Shown here: positions 1 to 13,128 of the stretch, piece by piece
How positions within the stretch are numbered: position 1 is the stretch's first letter
Layout of the letters: every line of letters begins with the position of its first letter
Source of the DNA: Apostichopus japonicus
Taxonomy: Eukaryota > Echinodermata > Holothuroidea > Aspidochirotida > Stichopodidae
Reading direction: 5' to 3'
Assembly (NCBI RefSeq): GCF_037975245.1
Contig: NC_092577.1
Span: 33,376,398-33,440,397, forward strand
Length of the DNA stretch: 64,000 nucleotides
Made by a program: the position numbers and the translations under genes
Notes under the pieces: generated by a model
What the model saw: the letters and a program-made list of their open reading frames with translations, nothing else
What the model was told of the DNA's origin: nothing
The model's database searches: none

Positions 1-182
1 TTTCATTGATGATGTGAATTTGCGGGCATAGGCCTAAACTTTAAGCAAATTGTGCTTTCTTTTGTTTATTTTTTTTTACTCGCATTCATTGATTACTCAA
101 TTATTGATTAACGTTCTTGACTTGAAGGACGAAAACTTGTTTCGTTATCTCCCTCATTTTTCTTGATACTTCTATCAATCAG

Positions 183-3100
183 TTTCTAGTTTGCGGTTTT
201 ATCGGAGCTTCAGCGTATCGTGCCAGTGGATCTAGTGCACATTGTCAGGTAATTCTTTAACTTTGGGAATTCCGGGGTGGAGGATAACTAAAATTGTCTT
301 TTTAAGTTGGATATATTATAATTCGATGGTTCCATATAGTCGAGGGTTAAACGAAAGATAAGAGTACATACAACTTTGATGGGTTAATTGTATATTTAAG
401 TTCCTAATCACAACAGACAGAATGAATGAAATTAAGCATGAGGCCTAGCCAAATCGCAGTTTCAGGAAGCTCCACAGTCATAAAGGCCACGTTGATTTCA
501 AGAAGAACTATTTTCTTTGCCTTCTCTCAATTAATCGTTTATGATGCAAACTATAAAACCAAACTTCAATTAGTTATTTCGAAATTATAAATTTCACGGT
601 GGTTATATACTGATGATAACAAAAGCCTTATTCGAGCTGCAAGTCTCGCTTATCCCCAATTCTTGGAACGAGCGAACATCTCCTGCCACCAAAAAACAAT
701 ATAGGCCTATGAATACATTGCTTCGAAAGGTCAACCACGAGTTAGAACTTTCCCTAATCGAGGTACGACTGTAATTGTACCGTCTTTGAAAGAACACCTG
801 GCTTTAAAGATGTCCTTGTCTGGAATGTTAAACTATTCAACCTGTATACATCATGTTATAACTTGTTTTTTGTATCCAAGTGTGGGAAAATGAGAATATA
901 CAAACTCCCAGGGAATACATGAAGCTTGGGGGATATCTACAGATTGCATAATTTATGATTTAATGAACCCCCCCCCCCCTCTTCCCCGCACCTCCGGAAC
1001 TTTGATTTCCTTGAAACGGACGGGTGTAATATCTTCATATCTATCCTGTAGCTACACGATAGTTAGTCCGAGTTTATGGAACATTTGAAAACTTATTTCA
1101 CGTGGAAAAAAATCAGCTGCAGAAAGCAACAAAATGCTCATTGTAATGAATTAGGCAATCATGCCCTTCCAACCACAATATTAATTAAGCTGCCAGCCAA
1201 ACTATCATATGTACAAATGTACATATACATATGCACCGTAAAATGTCATAAAACCGGCAATGAAAAATCCCACATAATTTACCTTCTGATAAATTAAGGG
1301 TTGTTAGAAATGTAGAAGATATGCTTTCCTGTGTAAACCACGAAATTACACATGTCCAATGGAAGTAATTACTGGGTAAAGGAGCTTTATAGAGTGAATA
1401 TTTGTCATTTAAAAATGCAGATACGCCATGCACTCTAACATACCACTGTCCTAATATATAAAATTATAAAACCTGTTTAAAGTATTAAATTTGAACGATT
1501 ATTTCGCTGTAACAATATCTTTCACAAAATTATCGATTTTTAAGAAAGAATTTCTAGTTGATGTTGTGACATATGCAAACCCAGGGCATTATTATATGCT
1601 TCAACGTGGATGCCATAACGCTGACATCATGAAAGTACATATGAATAGAGCCCCGCCTACAAATTTCGTTACTTCCTTAATACATTCCTTGTAATTATGT
1701 ATTTCTCTTTTAAAAGTACTTTTCATTGAACCGCACCTACCCTTTAATTAACCAACAGATCAACTTTTACATCCATAGCTATTTTATTTTTAATGTGTTT
1801 CAGCTGACCGGTTACCTCGTTCTTTGCATTTTCTCCATAATCTACGCATTGGACTTGGTTGTTACGATGAGTGTGGCGATCAGCGTGGAAGGCCCAGCTT
1901 ATTCGTTTAACCAACATTCATACGTGAGCAATATAACATTGAAGAGTGGATTGACGTATAATTATAGCCTGATATTTAAAATAAAATAAAAAAAATTAAT
2001 AAAAAAATAGGCCATTGGCGGATCCAGGACTTTATAAAAGAGTGGGTGTGGCCTGGTGCTGCCTCCTCAAATGGAGGAGGATGTCTGGGAGCATCCTCCA
2101 CAGAAATGATACTAAACTATTACAGACGTATTAGACATATTTAGACCATATTGGAGTGTTGTGGGGTGTTCAATTTGTTATGACTCGGTTTTACTATGAA
2201 TATAAGCGGATAAAATAGATCTATACACCCACAGCTGAGATTATCCTCTTTCTCTTTGTGTCAGTCTAAGTGTGTACACCAACATTACTACCCCTCTGAA
2301 TCCGTATATGATGTCCTAAAACTTTTAGGAGCAAAGTTTTGTCAAAAATCAAATGTAAACAGTATAATGTTGGACATGTTGGTGATTTATTGTTTTGAAG
2401 GTTTTATTAGTTTTTATTATAATCAATTTTTAGGATCTGCATGAAGCTGTCGTTTTCATGCTCTTAAAATATGCTGACAAAGTCAGATATTTGTTGCAAA
2501 TAATCAAACTTCATTAAGCAGTTTTACTGTAAATCTAGAAGTATAGTTATCCACACTGAGTTATTCAATTGTCTCTTTTAAATAATCCTTAATGGCTGGG
2601 AATAATTTCGAGGATCACAATCCCTAGAAAATTACTTTAGAAAACTTCTAGCACTTTTTATTGTGGTAGGCTATTAATTCGGGACCTAAGCGATCTTTAC
2701 ATATATAGCTGGTCTTCAAAGTATTATTTTTTTCCCTTTCTTTCTCAGGTGCCATATTTTGTAGTACCACCCATAATAGTGTTTTCACTTGGTATGTCTA
2801 TAAGATACCATGATTCATTCAATGTTTTTGTTCACTGTTTCTCTACATGTCCTCACGTAGTACGTCACGAGTTCACAGGCTGCGAGAATTGCCATAGATT
2901 CTATTCTGTTGACACTTGGTGTGTTAGAAGTATGTGGCGCTTGTTATGGCGTGGGCGTAGCTTCCAAAACATCGTGTGGCTCAAGACAACAAACTGTGGT
3001 AAGTATTTGTAAGTGTTCACTTCTTCCACCAACGATACCCCCCGTCCCCTCCCCCCATTGTTTTTAACCGTTTCCGCGAAGCCCTTGGGCCAAGCTGAAT

Positions 3101-5193
3101 CGAATAGTTGGAATGAACATTATGCAATCATCGAATCGTTATCATTTTGCTTTAAAGCAGCATTTTGCGTTGGGTCGCTTTTTTCCACCTTTTTAACATG
3201 TGCATCGATTTTTTTACATGTATCAATCATAAAACAGCAAACTAAGATACCATCCAAGTTTCACCCTGCCAAAAGCGTTAATTAGCGAGTAATTAACGAT
3301 TTATATCGATAACGAGTAAAAGTGTCCTCGACAAAGTTTTCATATCTCCAAATCCACTAGTTTGAATTCCACCAATCAGTGAATAGTATGTTTATTCATG
3401 AGCATTTTGCGTTTGGTCGCCGTTTTCTACTTTTTTGACATGTCCATCGAGTTTTTTACATACATCAAATCACAAAACAGCAAATTAAGATATTAGCCAA
3501 GTTTTTCCCTGCCAAAAACGTTAATTGGAGAGTATTCCACATACAAAATTAAATCGCATTCAGTTCCCAAACCCACTAGTTTGAATTCAACCAATCAGAG
3601 ATGCAGGTTTAGTTATGAGCCGTTGCTAAATATAGATTCAAGACTTTGCGTTGGGAGTTGTTATGCAACTCCCTGGTACAACTGTCATATAGACTGTACA
3701 CAAATCAAGCGTGGTGTTATATTACGTATCTGTCAATGACGTTCGTAGTGTTTAAATATTCATATTATGGGCGAGGTTTATTGGGTTCCAAACGGAAAAT
3801 ATCTTGGAGAACAACAAAGTTGAAAGTTGCAATTTTTTCGACTTTTATGCCACCATTTGAAGTAAAATATAAATAGATAAGCTAGTTATGTATGTCGTTA
3901 TGGCATAGTGGAGTCAGTGAGGTTGAGAAATATCTTAGCCGAGGACGCAAAATGCTGCTTTAAAGTTGAGGTTAACAATATTTTCACCATGCGTTAATGA
4001 TATACACTGATTTTTTTTATTTCGATCATATCATCTTATTCAAGACATGTACTTTGTATACCGGTCTGAGTTAAATATAAATTCATTGATAGTTAACAAA
4101 TGTCTGCATTTTTTTTATTTGCAGGTTACAACCCAGCCAGTGGTTTACACTACCACCACAACCGGACCAGGTTACGGACCAGGTTATGGAACCGGTTACG
4201 GACAGGGTTACTATGGTACCCCGTCAGCTACTGTAGCTGTGACCACGCAATACGGTGAGTGCTGATAACTCACTAGCATTTTACCGTCACCATCGTCATC
4301 GTCATCATCATTATTACCAATCGTCACTGTATTGTATCATTATCATTATTGCCACCGGTACCCACATTACCACAATTTGCATCACAGCAATTATCACCAA
4401 CACCATCTCCATCATCATAACCCTCACCTCACCTACACTCTCACCACTACCAGTATCGTCATTGTCATCACCATCGCTAATATCATCCTTCGTTTACATT
4501 CATCGTCACCACAACTACCACCACTACCACTACAATTGCCACAACATTCACCAGCACCACCACCTTCGCAATCGGCATCGCCCAATATGTCATCGTCATC
4601 ACCTACAAATCACCATCAACGTTCTTTTTAACTGTAACTTCTCAATCAACTTCAACATCCCACTTCCATTGTATCACCATCTCCACCACTGTCATCGTCA
4701 CCAGTACCATCACAATTTCCACATTCTCGTCTGCCTTGACAAACCATACTTTATGACGGACTGAATATGCCAACAAAAGTGTAACCAACGTTTGTACCAT
4801 GTTTATGTTGCCTTCGTCGAAATAAAATAAAACCTGAATATAGAATACATGCATGATCAGTGCCGTAAACATTCGATTTGATCGTATAAACGTTTACATT
4901 TTTTGGCGTTCCCAACATATCATGGACTAAGAATTTTAAAAGTGGCGAAATAAATCGATGAATACACTGGTCTTATCGAGTTCCTGGGTAACCTATAGGT
5001 TACCATAAATATATATATATATATACGATGACTTCACCACATTGAATCATAACAGCCGTTGTCATTTCCTCCTTCTCGAACAGCTTATCCGAGCCCAAAT
5101 CCACATCCTGGATCCGCCATGCCACAACAGGCTGGTGTACCTGGAGCTTATCCACCACCGTACCAACAGAAAGCCCCAATTGGGCAACAGTAA
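183..5193 (+). CDS. MS4A/CD20-like four-span membrane protein, gene A (5' part outside window)
   Basis: Five coding exons are visible: 183-248, 1804-1923, 2879-2998, 4125-4254 and 5084-5193 (TAA stop). All have AG acceptors and GT donors, and they join into an open 181-residue C-terminal part. The first is the 66-bp TM2 exon (FLVCGFIGASAYRASG), the second TM3 (LTGYLVLCIFSIIYALDLVV), the third TM4 (RIAIDSILLTLGVLEVCGAC). The last two encode a Tyr/Gly/Pro/Gln-rich tail with GPGYGPGYGTGYGQGYYG and a YPPPY (PPxY) motif near the end. Exon lengths and phases match genes B, C and D, so the TM1 exon and start should lie left of base 1. AATAAA at 5523-5528 is a likely polyadenylation signal. Membrane topology and family are inferred from the four hydrophobic exons and similarity to the complete paralogues; no function is known. 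It is transcribed opposite to its paralogues. Confidence 0.8.
2017..2160. mobile_element. Possible MITE end fragment
   Basis: The stretch begins with CATTGGCGGATCCAGGAC, a terminus of the type seen in many marine MITEs (compare CAGTGGCGGAGC at 59164). No matching inverted end is visible within the TM3-TM4 intron of gene A, so this is probably a decayed or solo end. Confidence 0.3.
3156..3959. mobile_element. MITE with TTAA target duplication, Kolobok/piggyBac-type
   Basis: The two ends are inverted copies of AGCAGCATTTTGCGT, each bordered by TTAA (3152-3155 and 3960-3963). It lies wholly in the intron between the TM4 exon and the tail exon of gene A. Inside are two direct repeats of about 235 bp (about 3160-3395 and 3400-3610) that share GACATGT/AACATGT, AAAACAGCAAA and ACTAGTTTGAATTC blocks. 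There is no coding capacity. TTAA duplications are known for Kolobok and piggyBac elements; which of the two is inference. Confidence 0.65.
4268..4740 (+). repeat. CAY-rich cryptically simple intron sequence
   Basis: This is interrupted CAT/CAC trinucleotide-like sequence starting just after the splice donor of the gene A tail exon. It creates His/Thr-rich open frames, but they run through a clear donor (4255) and have no acceptor, so they are not coding. Confidence 0.7.
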
Positions 5194-5529
5194 AGTTGTT
5201 CATCACAACGTCTTATCCTTTATAGAAAGCAAACACTTTTCTCACTGCATATTAGCTTTTACACAAATACTATCTAAGTCTATAATCTCTCAAATAGCTG
5301 CACCTCAAAATGATAATTGAAACCGATAGACTAAATAGTTAATGTTGTATATCAACATCGGTAATTCAAGCGACCCTACTAATGAATATTTTTTAAGCAG
5401 CCAATAACATTCTAGCGAAATCATATTTATAACTATTAAAAGAGAGGGGTTCGATGTGATGAGCTAAGCCCTTACACCTATGCAACCCCCTTCCCCTTTT
5501 ACCTCAAACACCTTGGAAATTCAATAAAT

Positions 5530-8113
5530 GGCCTACCAAAATATTGTCAAAGACTTCCCCTGTAAATGGTACATACGTCTATTTAGATTAACTTCTATGC
5601 TTGTTTTGTTTTGCACAAAAATAATTTAGAATGAATTTGAGAATTCCCTTTATGTTACCCATTACCTGTTACACTTCTCGGTGTGTCGCATATGGGGCAC
5701 TAAGAAAAAATCTTCCTCTTTTAAACTGTAGTTACACGCATGTACATTATCTATTATCTATTTGATGAGAATGACAGCCATAGAAACCTATTTGTGAAAG
5801 GTGCATGCTTACCCCTCTAGTTACCAACTTCTGAACATTCCGGTTATTTGATAACAAAATATTTGTTGGTTACCTTACTTTGATTGGTAGTTAAAATAAA
5901 CATTTTGGAGGATGGGCAAATTATCGGCCGCAGACAGCTTTGTTGAAGAGGTGGAGGTGGACTTGAAAGGGGGAATTTGTGGTTTTGGTTGTATATCTTT
6001 TAAATATTTATCAAACACTTCACAATTAGATGTCGCATATTTTAACCAGTTTACTTTTGTTAAAGATTTAAAAATATTCACAAAATCCCTGTAATTTTCA
6101 CGATTTTGAATATTTGATTTTGCTTCCTTTATATGTACTGTTCGCTATTTTCTTGTCAAGAATGTTTTTGCAATCTTTATTCCACATCGTGGGAGAAAAA
6201 TTTGTACATATTGAAATCTAAACATGACTAACTTTATGGTTACTTTAGGTATTGATTTTAAAGAGATTTTGTTTGTGTGTGTGTGTGCCCTTGTTTTGTA
6301 TTCTGACCGAGGACTTGAACAAAAGAATTCCAGGTCCTCGGTTGTGATTTCTAAAGAATCACCACGTCCTCGAAAGAATTCTATTGTTATGGGGTATTGT
6401 TAAGGCTCGGGTACGTGGATTTGAACAATGGAAAAAACAATGGGGTCCTCGGTCTGAATGTAAAACACACCTGTGTGTGTACGTGTGTGCTTAGTCAAAC
6501 TAATTTATCAGTCCGTTCACGGCACGATCAGCAGAAATATAAACAGCAACAATTGCATATTGGATGCCGTTATGTAAACATTTACAAACTCTGAACAATT
6601 GATTTCCAATGCTTGAGTTAGGCCAGCCCTCTATTAGTATACTTTATTTGTATTGTTACGCTCAAAAATAGCAGTGCATGGGCTATAATGCTATGTAAAC
6701 ATTAACTTGGTTTTTTATATACTTTCTTAATTTAATTAAATTGACAACACAGAAATGAATCTGTCTAATTGGAATTAATCACCAGTGAAAATACTTTAGC
6801 GAATTGCATCACGTCAAATATTTTGTTTGAAAAAGTAGGTTGCCTTTATCGTGCAGAACGTTTTCAGTTAAATAGCTTTATTAAATATCGTCTGATTTAC
6901 ATTTTTAAGTGCTCATATATTTTAACTTAAAGTAGATTGGTTATATCGAATAGTGACGTCATATACTCTTAACAATTATAGTCGCTAATTAGTTGTCATT
7001 TTCACATGCACCTGTTCTAACCTGTCGTTAATGTACCATATTACAATACCCTATTGTGTAAGTCATATTTATGTTGTGAACAAAATAATCAGGAATAAAA
7101 TATATTTTGAATTTTACGCACATTCCTTTTCTTTCTTTCTTTCATTTTTTTTCCTTCTTATTCCGTTTGTTAATGAATTCTTAATATCCAATGACAATTA
7201 AGGTTAATTATCTTCACATATCAAGAGGAAAAGAACAATAATAATAATAACTGACTTGATAACATCAAAAATTTTGCGATTTTGATATTTTCCCATGTGA
7301 ATGTCATGAGTATATGCCATGAATATGTTAGCAAAACGAGTTAATGATGCGTACGATGGGTGATACTGTCTCTTTCCCCGCAAGGGAGGGGGAGGGGGGC
7401 GTCATCGTTCCTTGTTTATACTGTCCCACACAGTTCCAGAGGTATCAACGTCTGAAGGCCAACAGCTGCAGTACGGCGCCATTTTGTTTGCCAGTCCCAA
7501 AGGCAGAGTTTTGACAGAAACAAAACGAAGATAGGAAAGTGGTTCGTCTACCTGGACGGATTCTGAGAACCTTGACCTTGGGGTCATTACCATGGGGGGA
7601 GGGGGCAGTTGGTAATAGTGTCACGTTTGTATTAGATAATGCACCACTTGTCCCACTGGTCGACGGTAGGCAGAGAAATTTATTTTAAGAATCCGTGATA
7701 AAGATATCGAAATAGAAGAACATAGATGTTTGGAAACATAATGAACCGACTTCTTGGGAATAATATTGTTCAATGTATGTGATCGTTTAACCGTTTGTCG
7801 CAGGTCGATCAAAACACTTCCAAAATGCTCAATGCAAATAAAACTGTCCGATGGTTTTGGTAAAGAAACACCTTATCGTCAAAATTGTGTGTGCATTGTG
7901 ATAACATAACCTTGAATAGGTTTTCCCGCGTTAAAAAGTCGGGAAATTATGTGACCCAACTTGCTATACAATTTGCTAAATTTCTGAGAAAATTATATGA
8001 AATAATTTCATGAAGTTTCTACACGACTAGAGTTCTGTCTCAGAAGTTTCACTAGACGATCGGCTGCACTTCCGTTGGACTTTTACCGCCAATGACGTAA
8101 TTTGTGGTAGCTT
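5530..8113. other. Intergenic region between gene A and the PH-PDZ gene
   Basis: The two genes converge here. I see the gene A polyadenylation signal just upstream, a reverse-strand AATAAA at 7684-7679 that would suit the PH-PDZ gene, G-rich tracts near 7385-7400 and 7595-7610, and a short TG run near 6274-6287. There is no supportable gene. Confidence 0.5.
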
Positions 8114-11100
8114 CTACACCACTAGACTCCTTTCAGTCGTTTCACTAGCACACTGGCCGCCCTTTGGTTGTTCTTTACTGCCAAGAACACCTTTCGTTGT
8201 AGTTTCTAGGTTTGTGGGGGGTGCATGAACGTCGATTTCGTCAGAAATGACTTCATTAGGACGCTCGTCTTTGGGATCTGTGGAGTCAATAGGTAATTGT
8301 TAAAATGTGGATGGAGGAATTACAGAAAAGTGTGATTTTAGGTGTCTAACTAACAGCGTATATACTTATATCTTAGATCTGAGTTTTACCTTTATTTTCG
8401 TCACCTTCATCTAAGTTGGCGACAACATGACGTAATTTGATTTGCTCCACCAATTTTTCCGTGCAGGCACGATGATGTCTGTTCTCACTTTGTACTCCAA
8501 CAGATACTCGGCAATTAACATTTGACCTATGGTAGAAAAGAAAGGTATTCTTGATAAATATAGTCACAAACCGGGGGGGGGGGGGCAGTGGGAAACATGG
8601 CCCCCATCTCCATTGTCAGTCGGTGGTAAATAAAACAAAATCAATCGGCGTACACCCCTTTTATTTCAACAGTCAGACGGGAAATAATTATCCACTCCTC
8701 CGGACACAGGAACCCCTACCAAAATGTTTCATGCCCCTATTTCAATCAGTGGGGGGACATAGAAAATCCCCCCTCCCCCGTTTGTGACACAAACTCATTT
8801 GTGACATATGCATTGTGCATTCCACTGATGGTCGTAACAGGGAGGCTTGCTCTGAGGTTATCCAGTTATTGGTGACCTCGTTTCCTTCCAATATTGTAGT
8901 GCGCGTGCGCGCTACAATATTGTGGATCGTTAGCTCAGTGGTAAACGCCGGTGCCATTCAATTATAAGGACCCGAGTTCGAGTCACTCCAAGATTAATGT
9001 ATGTCGTCCAGTTACAGAGTTGTTGACAATTCACAATTAACAATCATGGACGTTAAATATGAATCTAAGAGACTGACTTCGGTCAGCTTGCGGCCTTTGA
9101 TGAGCCAATGATGGCTTCTTTGCGAGTTCCTGCTAGCAGGAGGATCTAAAATACATACATTCATACATAAATCTATATACGGATAAGTGACTGGGAAATT
9201 ATAAACAAAGGAAAAGAGCATAGACATTTAAGGCTAGAATGACTGGTTTCAATCCTGTTTTAGCCATAAATTTCTTTGCGCTTTTCCACAATTATATTTT
9301 AAGTGAGAAAGGATACCACATTAATCAACTGGACTACCAGTTTGCTACTCCCATGCACCTTAATGTGACATCATTTAGCATAAGAGATACTATAGGTACA
9401 ATCAAACCTCTCATTTTCTTTCTACAAGATTGAGCCGCGGAATAAAAAAATCCGGAGACTGACAAGGTACGTTCGTTCGATTAACCCTAGAGATGTCGTT
9501 CGCTAACTATTATCCGATGCTTTGCTGCCAAGTAAATAAAGGATTTCCTTCTGGCTAAACACTTAATGTATTAAAGTACATACAAACAAGTTCATCCCAT
9601 TGATATGAAGATGTATCCCGCAGTATATCACTTAGGCTCTCTTACGTTAGACAAGTGATAACATGGGTATATCACGTAATAAAAACATGTATGTACGTAG
9701 GCCTACATTATTTATAATTACCACGTAGGCTACGTACGTGATAATTACTACATACGTAAGTAATAAAACTACATACGTACGTAATAATAATACGTACGTC
9801 CTTGCGTACGTATGTACGTACGTTATAAAAATACGTACGTACGTAATATTATCACGTACGTACGTACGTGGTTATTATCACGTACGTACGTAATACATAT
9901 CACGTATACGTGCGTTATAAATATCACGTACGTACGTAATATTATTACGTACCTACCTACCTACGTGCGTAGTATTATTACGTACGTACGTACGTACGTA
10001 CCTACGTAAGTACATTATAATTTGTATTTTTTTACCATGTCATCTTTAGAACTGCGTAGTTTCACGACTGGCTTAGTCAGGGACTGGATAACTAAATTAT
10101 GGTATGGTTAGAGGGTTGGTGGGTGACCTATATACTTTGTACTGTTAACACATGATCACACGATCATCACTAATAAGCGAAAGTTTCAATCGTTTTGTGA
10201 AGTGCGATATCAGGAGACTGTGATTGATAGTGGATGCAAAATTTTTACGGTGGGCATTTTGGGTCACTTTCCTTTAGGAGTACATCTCCCTTTGTGCCCT
10301 TTAATTGTCATCAACATTTTCCTGCATAACCAAAACACGCCGCACATTCTCAAAATACACTAAAGAAGGTATTTAGAATTAACATAAAATTAACAAAGAC
10401 ATCCAGACAGGTAGAATTGGCAGGGGTTGCATAATACAACATGTTATGCTTTCTGTAACACTACGTGTTTACTATAGTGTATTTCAATAGGAGAGTTTGA
10501 TTAACAGAATGGAAAAACCGTGTAGCCTATTTGACATGATTAGCCTACATCTCAGTAGGCTAATAGAATAGCCTACATCAAAAGAAGAGTGGAAAACTAT
10601 GGGTGACTGTTCAAAATAACTGTGTAAAAAAGCATAATTTCAAAAATGTTCACGCAATTTAAAGGTGAGTTGCAATCGATCCTCCTAAATTATCTCCTTC
10701 ATGTACACACACAACTTACTGGGATTTCTCAGCAGGTTTAACCGTAAGGACCACCAAATTGGATCTTGATTTAATCAGTTCCGCGACATCTTCAGCGTGT
10801 TTGCCATAAACATCAATACCGTCAACGGATATAATTTCATCTCCTGGAAGTCGGAAAGATTGTTGATTAAAGAACCGATCGAAGCGGATCAACTGAATGA
10901 GATAAGTGGCTGATTCATGAAAGGAATATCTGATATAAGCTTATATATGACAGTGATACGACAACATTTAGATCCAATTATTCCAAGCTTAGCTACAGGT
11001 CTTTGTAATGCAAAAACTGAAACTGCCCTGTCATGAAAACGAAGATGTTATTATTTCAACTTGACTGTGCTTCAAGAGATGAACTAGCAGAGAGAAATAA

Positions 11101-13128
11101 TAAAAAGAGGTGAGTTGCATTTTGGTTTTAAAACTTTGAACTTTCTATAGCTTACACCCGATGATGAGGATGATATAATGAAAAGTAATATGTTATCATA
11201 ATTTTAGTTACACCATAGTTCCATGGTTCATGTTTAATTTGGTTCTAATTCCATCTATGCAACTAACACTTATCTAGCATCATACTTTCAAGTATTGCTG
11301 ACGAATGTCCCAAGGGGATCGAACATTCCAATATATTCTCTAAAACAATACTCCTTGTTTGTCAATTATGAGTCATATCTTATTTCTCTGCTATTTCTAT
11401 ATAATCAGAGAAATAAGAAATGATTTATAATTGTATAAAAGTATAAAATGTAACACAATGAAAGTATGACGCTAGAAAAGTAGCATTGGTGGAAATAGAA
11501 CCAATGAACCATGACTATACAGGAGGCTGATTAATGAGCAAAGAATAGGAAGAACGGATTATATTTGTTTGTAGAACATGTTGACTGGTTGTGTTTCAAG
11601 GTCACTACATGTAGCAAAGTAAAATAACGTTTACATATCACGTGAACGTGATATATATTATATTTTGTAGACACAGTAAATAAGTAGAAAATATGCCACT
11701 AGAATATGCTATTGACCTACCGACATTTACTGTTCCTTTTTTGGCCGCCGGACTCTCTTCAAACACTCTGGCGATGATGACACACTCTCCTTCATTCTTA
11801 ATCGTTATTCCTATTCCTGGAAGATCATTAGATAAACATGGAATAACAGAGGCCGTAAAGTTACCCGACAAATATTTAGATACATCCAAATGATCAGAGG
11901 CGCCGGGACAACTATGTCACCGAACCTTCCCTACCCCTTGCCCCTCCGTATTTGCTCTCATATTTATTTTGTGAATGATATTATCAAAATGAGATCACAA
12001 TATTCTTCATCCCGCTTTTCCCTGCCCCCTCCTTGTATCCCTGTTACTAGTCCCCAAAGCTGTTACTACCTGAGCCTCCTCACCACACACCTGAGGATGA
12101 CATCAAGAATCACCATATCATTAACCAGAGAATCCAGTTTACGACAGGTCTATATACCCATGATGTAATTGTGTGATTGACAACTGGAAGACCCAGCCGC
12201 CCCCCCCCCCCATCCCCCCCTCAATAAAAAAGGGAGATAAATGTATTTATAGTAATATAGTAAGCATGACGTCCTAGATAGCTAATACGTTGGAGGACAT
12301 GATTTAAAATTCTTAAATTACATGCAAAACTTTTCAATTACAACGAACTCCAATAAAATAAAAAAATAACAATTTCCATTAATTCTGTAAGACTTATTTT
12401 CAGCTATCAAATTAAACTGATTAGGATTGTATATTTCGGTGATCAAAGAAGCTTAAGTATTGTTGTTATTTCCTGGTTGCCTTCCCGACACCCTTGCACA
12501 ACCTCACCCCCTCCCTTTCTTCCCCACCCCACCCCTGTCAACAGTATGCTCCTCTCTAAAAGAAAAAATGCTAAAAATACATACCGTCTCCGTATTTTGG
12601 ATCTTTCTTGAAGGATCGCCGTCTTACATTATTCCGTCTCTTCCTACTCGCAAATAAATTAGTTCTTGACTTCAATTCTCGAACAAATTCTATTCTGCTT
12701 TTTCTTTCTAAAACCGCGATTTGAATCTTACTCAACCAATCCCTATCATCTGTTGTTACCCGTAAATCAAGACTGCCCTCTTTCGTACAGATTGTAAAGA
12801 ACACGTAACGTCTTCGTTTCATGATGTTACTCATAGCGGTGACGTCATCAAGCGGAAAACGGAATAGTATGTTTTTAAGTTTCTCGTGGCTGCCGGAAGT
12901 TTTCTTGGAATGCCATCGATATATCGTTAAATACTCCGAACTTAAAATACAATATTTAGGTCTCCATTGGAAGAGTTTACTCGAAGATTCTTTATCCATG
13001 TACCCCTCTTTAATAATGGTAGCGTCCGAATCGCTTTTGGCATTTTCACTATTTTTCCTTTTATCTAATATCGAATCCGACCGAATGGATTGTATTTTGT
13101 CTTCCACACTTCCTCGCATCTTCGACAT
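8114..13128 (-). CDS. PH-domain and PDZ-domain adaptor protein
   Basis: Supported exons, 5' to 3': 13128-12585 (ATG, with an in-frame TAA directly upstream), about 11890-11721, 10843-10720, 8526-8390 and 8277-8114 (TAG). Exon 1 encodes a basic/Ser-rich leader and a PH domain at about residues 40-140, running from EGYMDKESSSKLFQWRPKYC to DRDWLSKIQIAVLE, followed by an Arg/Lys-rich stretch. The second and third exons join in phase 1 to give one PDZ domain with a GIGI carboxylate-binding loop (LPGIGITIKNEGE) and the GDEIISVDGIDVYGKHAEDV half. The last two exons are hydrophilic. The join between exon 1 (phase 1) and the first PDZ exon is unresolved: the only AG before the open frame (the ATAG before TTGTCCC) needs phase 2, so a small exon is missing from this model or the sequence has an error. 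Such proteins usually link phosphoinositide membranes to partner C termini; partners here are unknown. Confidence 0.8.
8889..8922. repeat. Near-perfect palindrome next to a SINE head
   Basis: AATATTGTAGTGCGCG faces CGCGCTACAATATT with one extra base and a 2-base centre. It would form a stem of about 14 bp with an alternating GC apex. It abuts the 5' end of the SINE that follows. Confidence 0.7.
8923..9182 (+). mobile_element. tRNA-derived SINE, copy 1
   Basis: A pol III A box (TTAGCTCAGTGG) and B box (GAGTTCGAGTCACTCC) head a body of about 180 bp that ends in a CATA-type tail. A second copy at about 20801-21052 matches along its whole length with scattered differences, including the TGTATGTCGTC, CATGGACGTTAAATATGAAT and AGACTGACTTCGGTCAGCTT blocks. 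It lies in an intron of the PH-PDZ gene on the opposite strand. Confidence 0.85.
9686..10018. repeat. (ACGT)n-rich self-complementary array
   Basis: Runs of TACG/ACGT alternate with short AT spacers (AATATTATT, ATAAAAA) over about 330 bp. Each ACGT run is its own reverse complement, so strands and units are interchangeable and cruciforms are possible. It lies in the 2.2-kb intron between the third and fourth supported exons of the PH-PDZ gene. Confidence 0.9.

Noticed and set aside
2749-2998. Longer exon in the frame that starts at 2749 (VPYFVVPPIIVFS)
   Set aside because: The paralogues show that the TM4 exon begins at 2879 in a different frame; the frame from 2749 reads through the real exon out of phase.
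4255-4764. 169-codon His-rich frame
   Set aside because: It begins at the splice donor of the gene A tail exon and consists of CAY simple sequence; the true tail continues at 5084.
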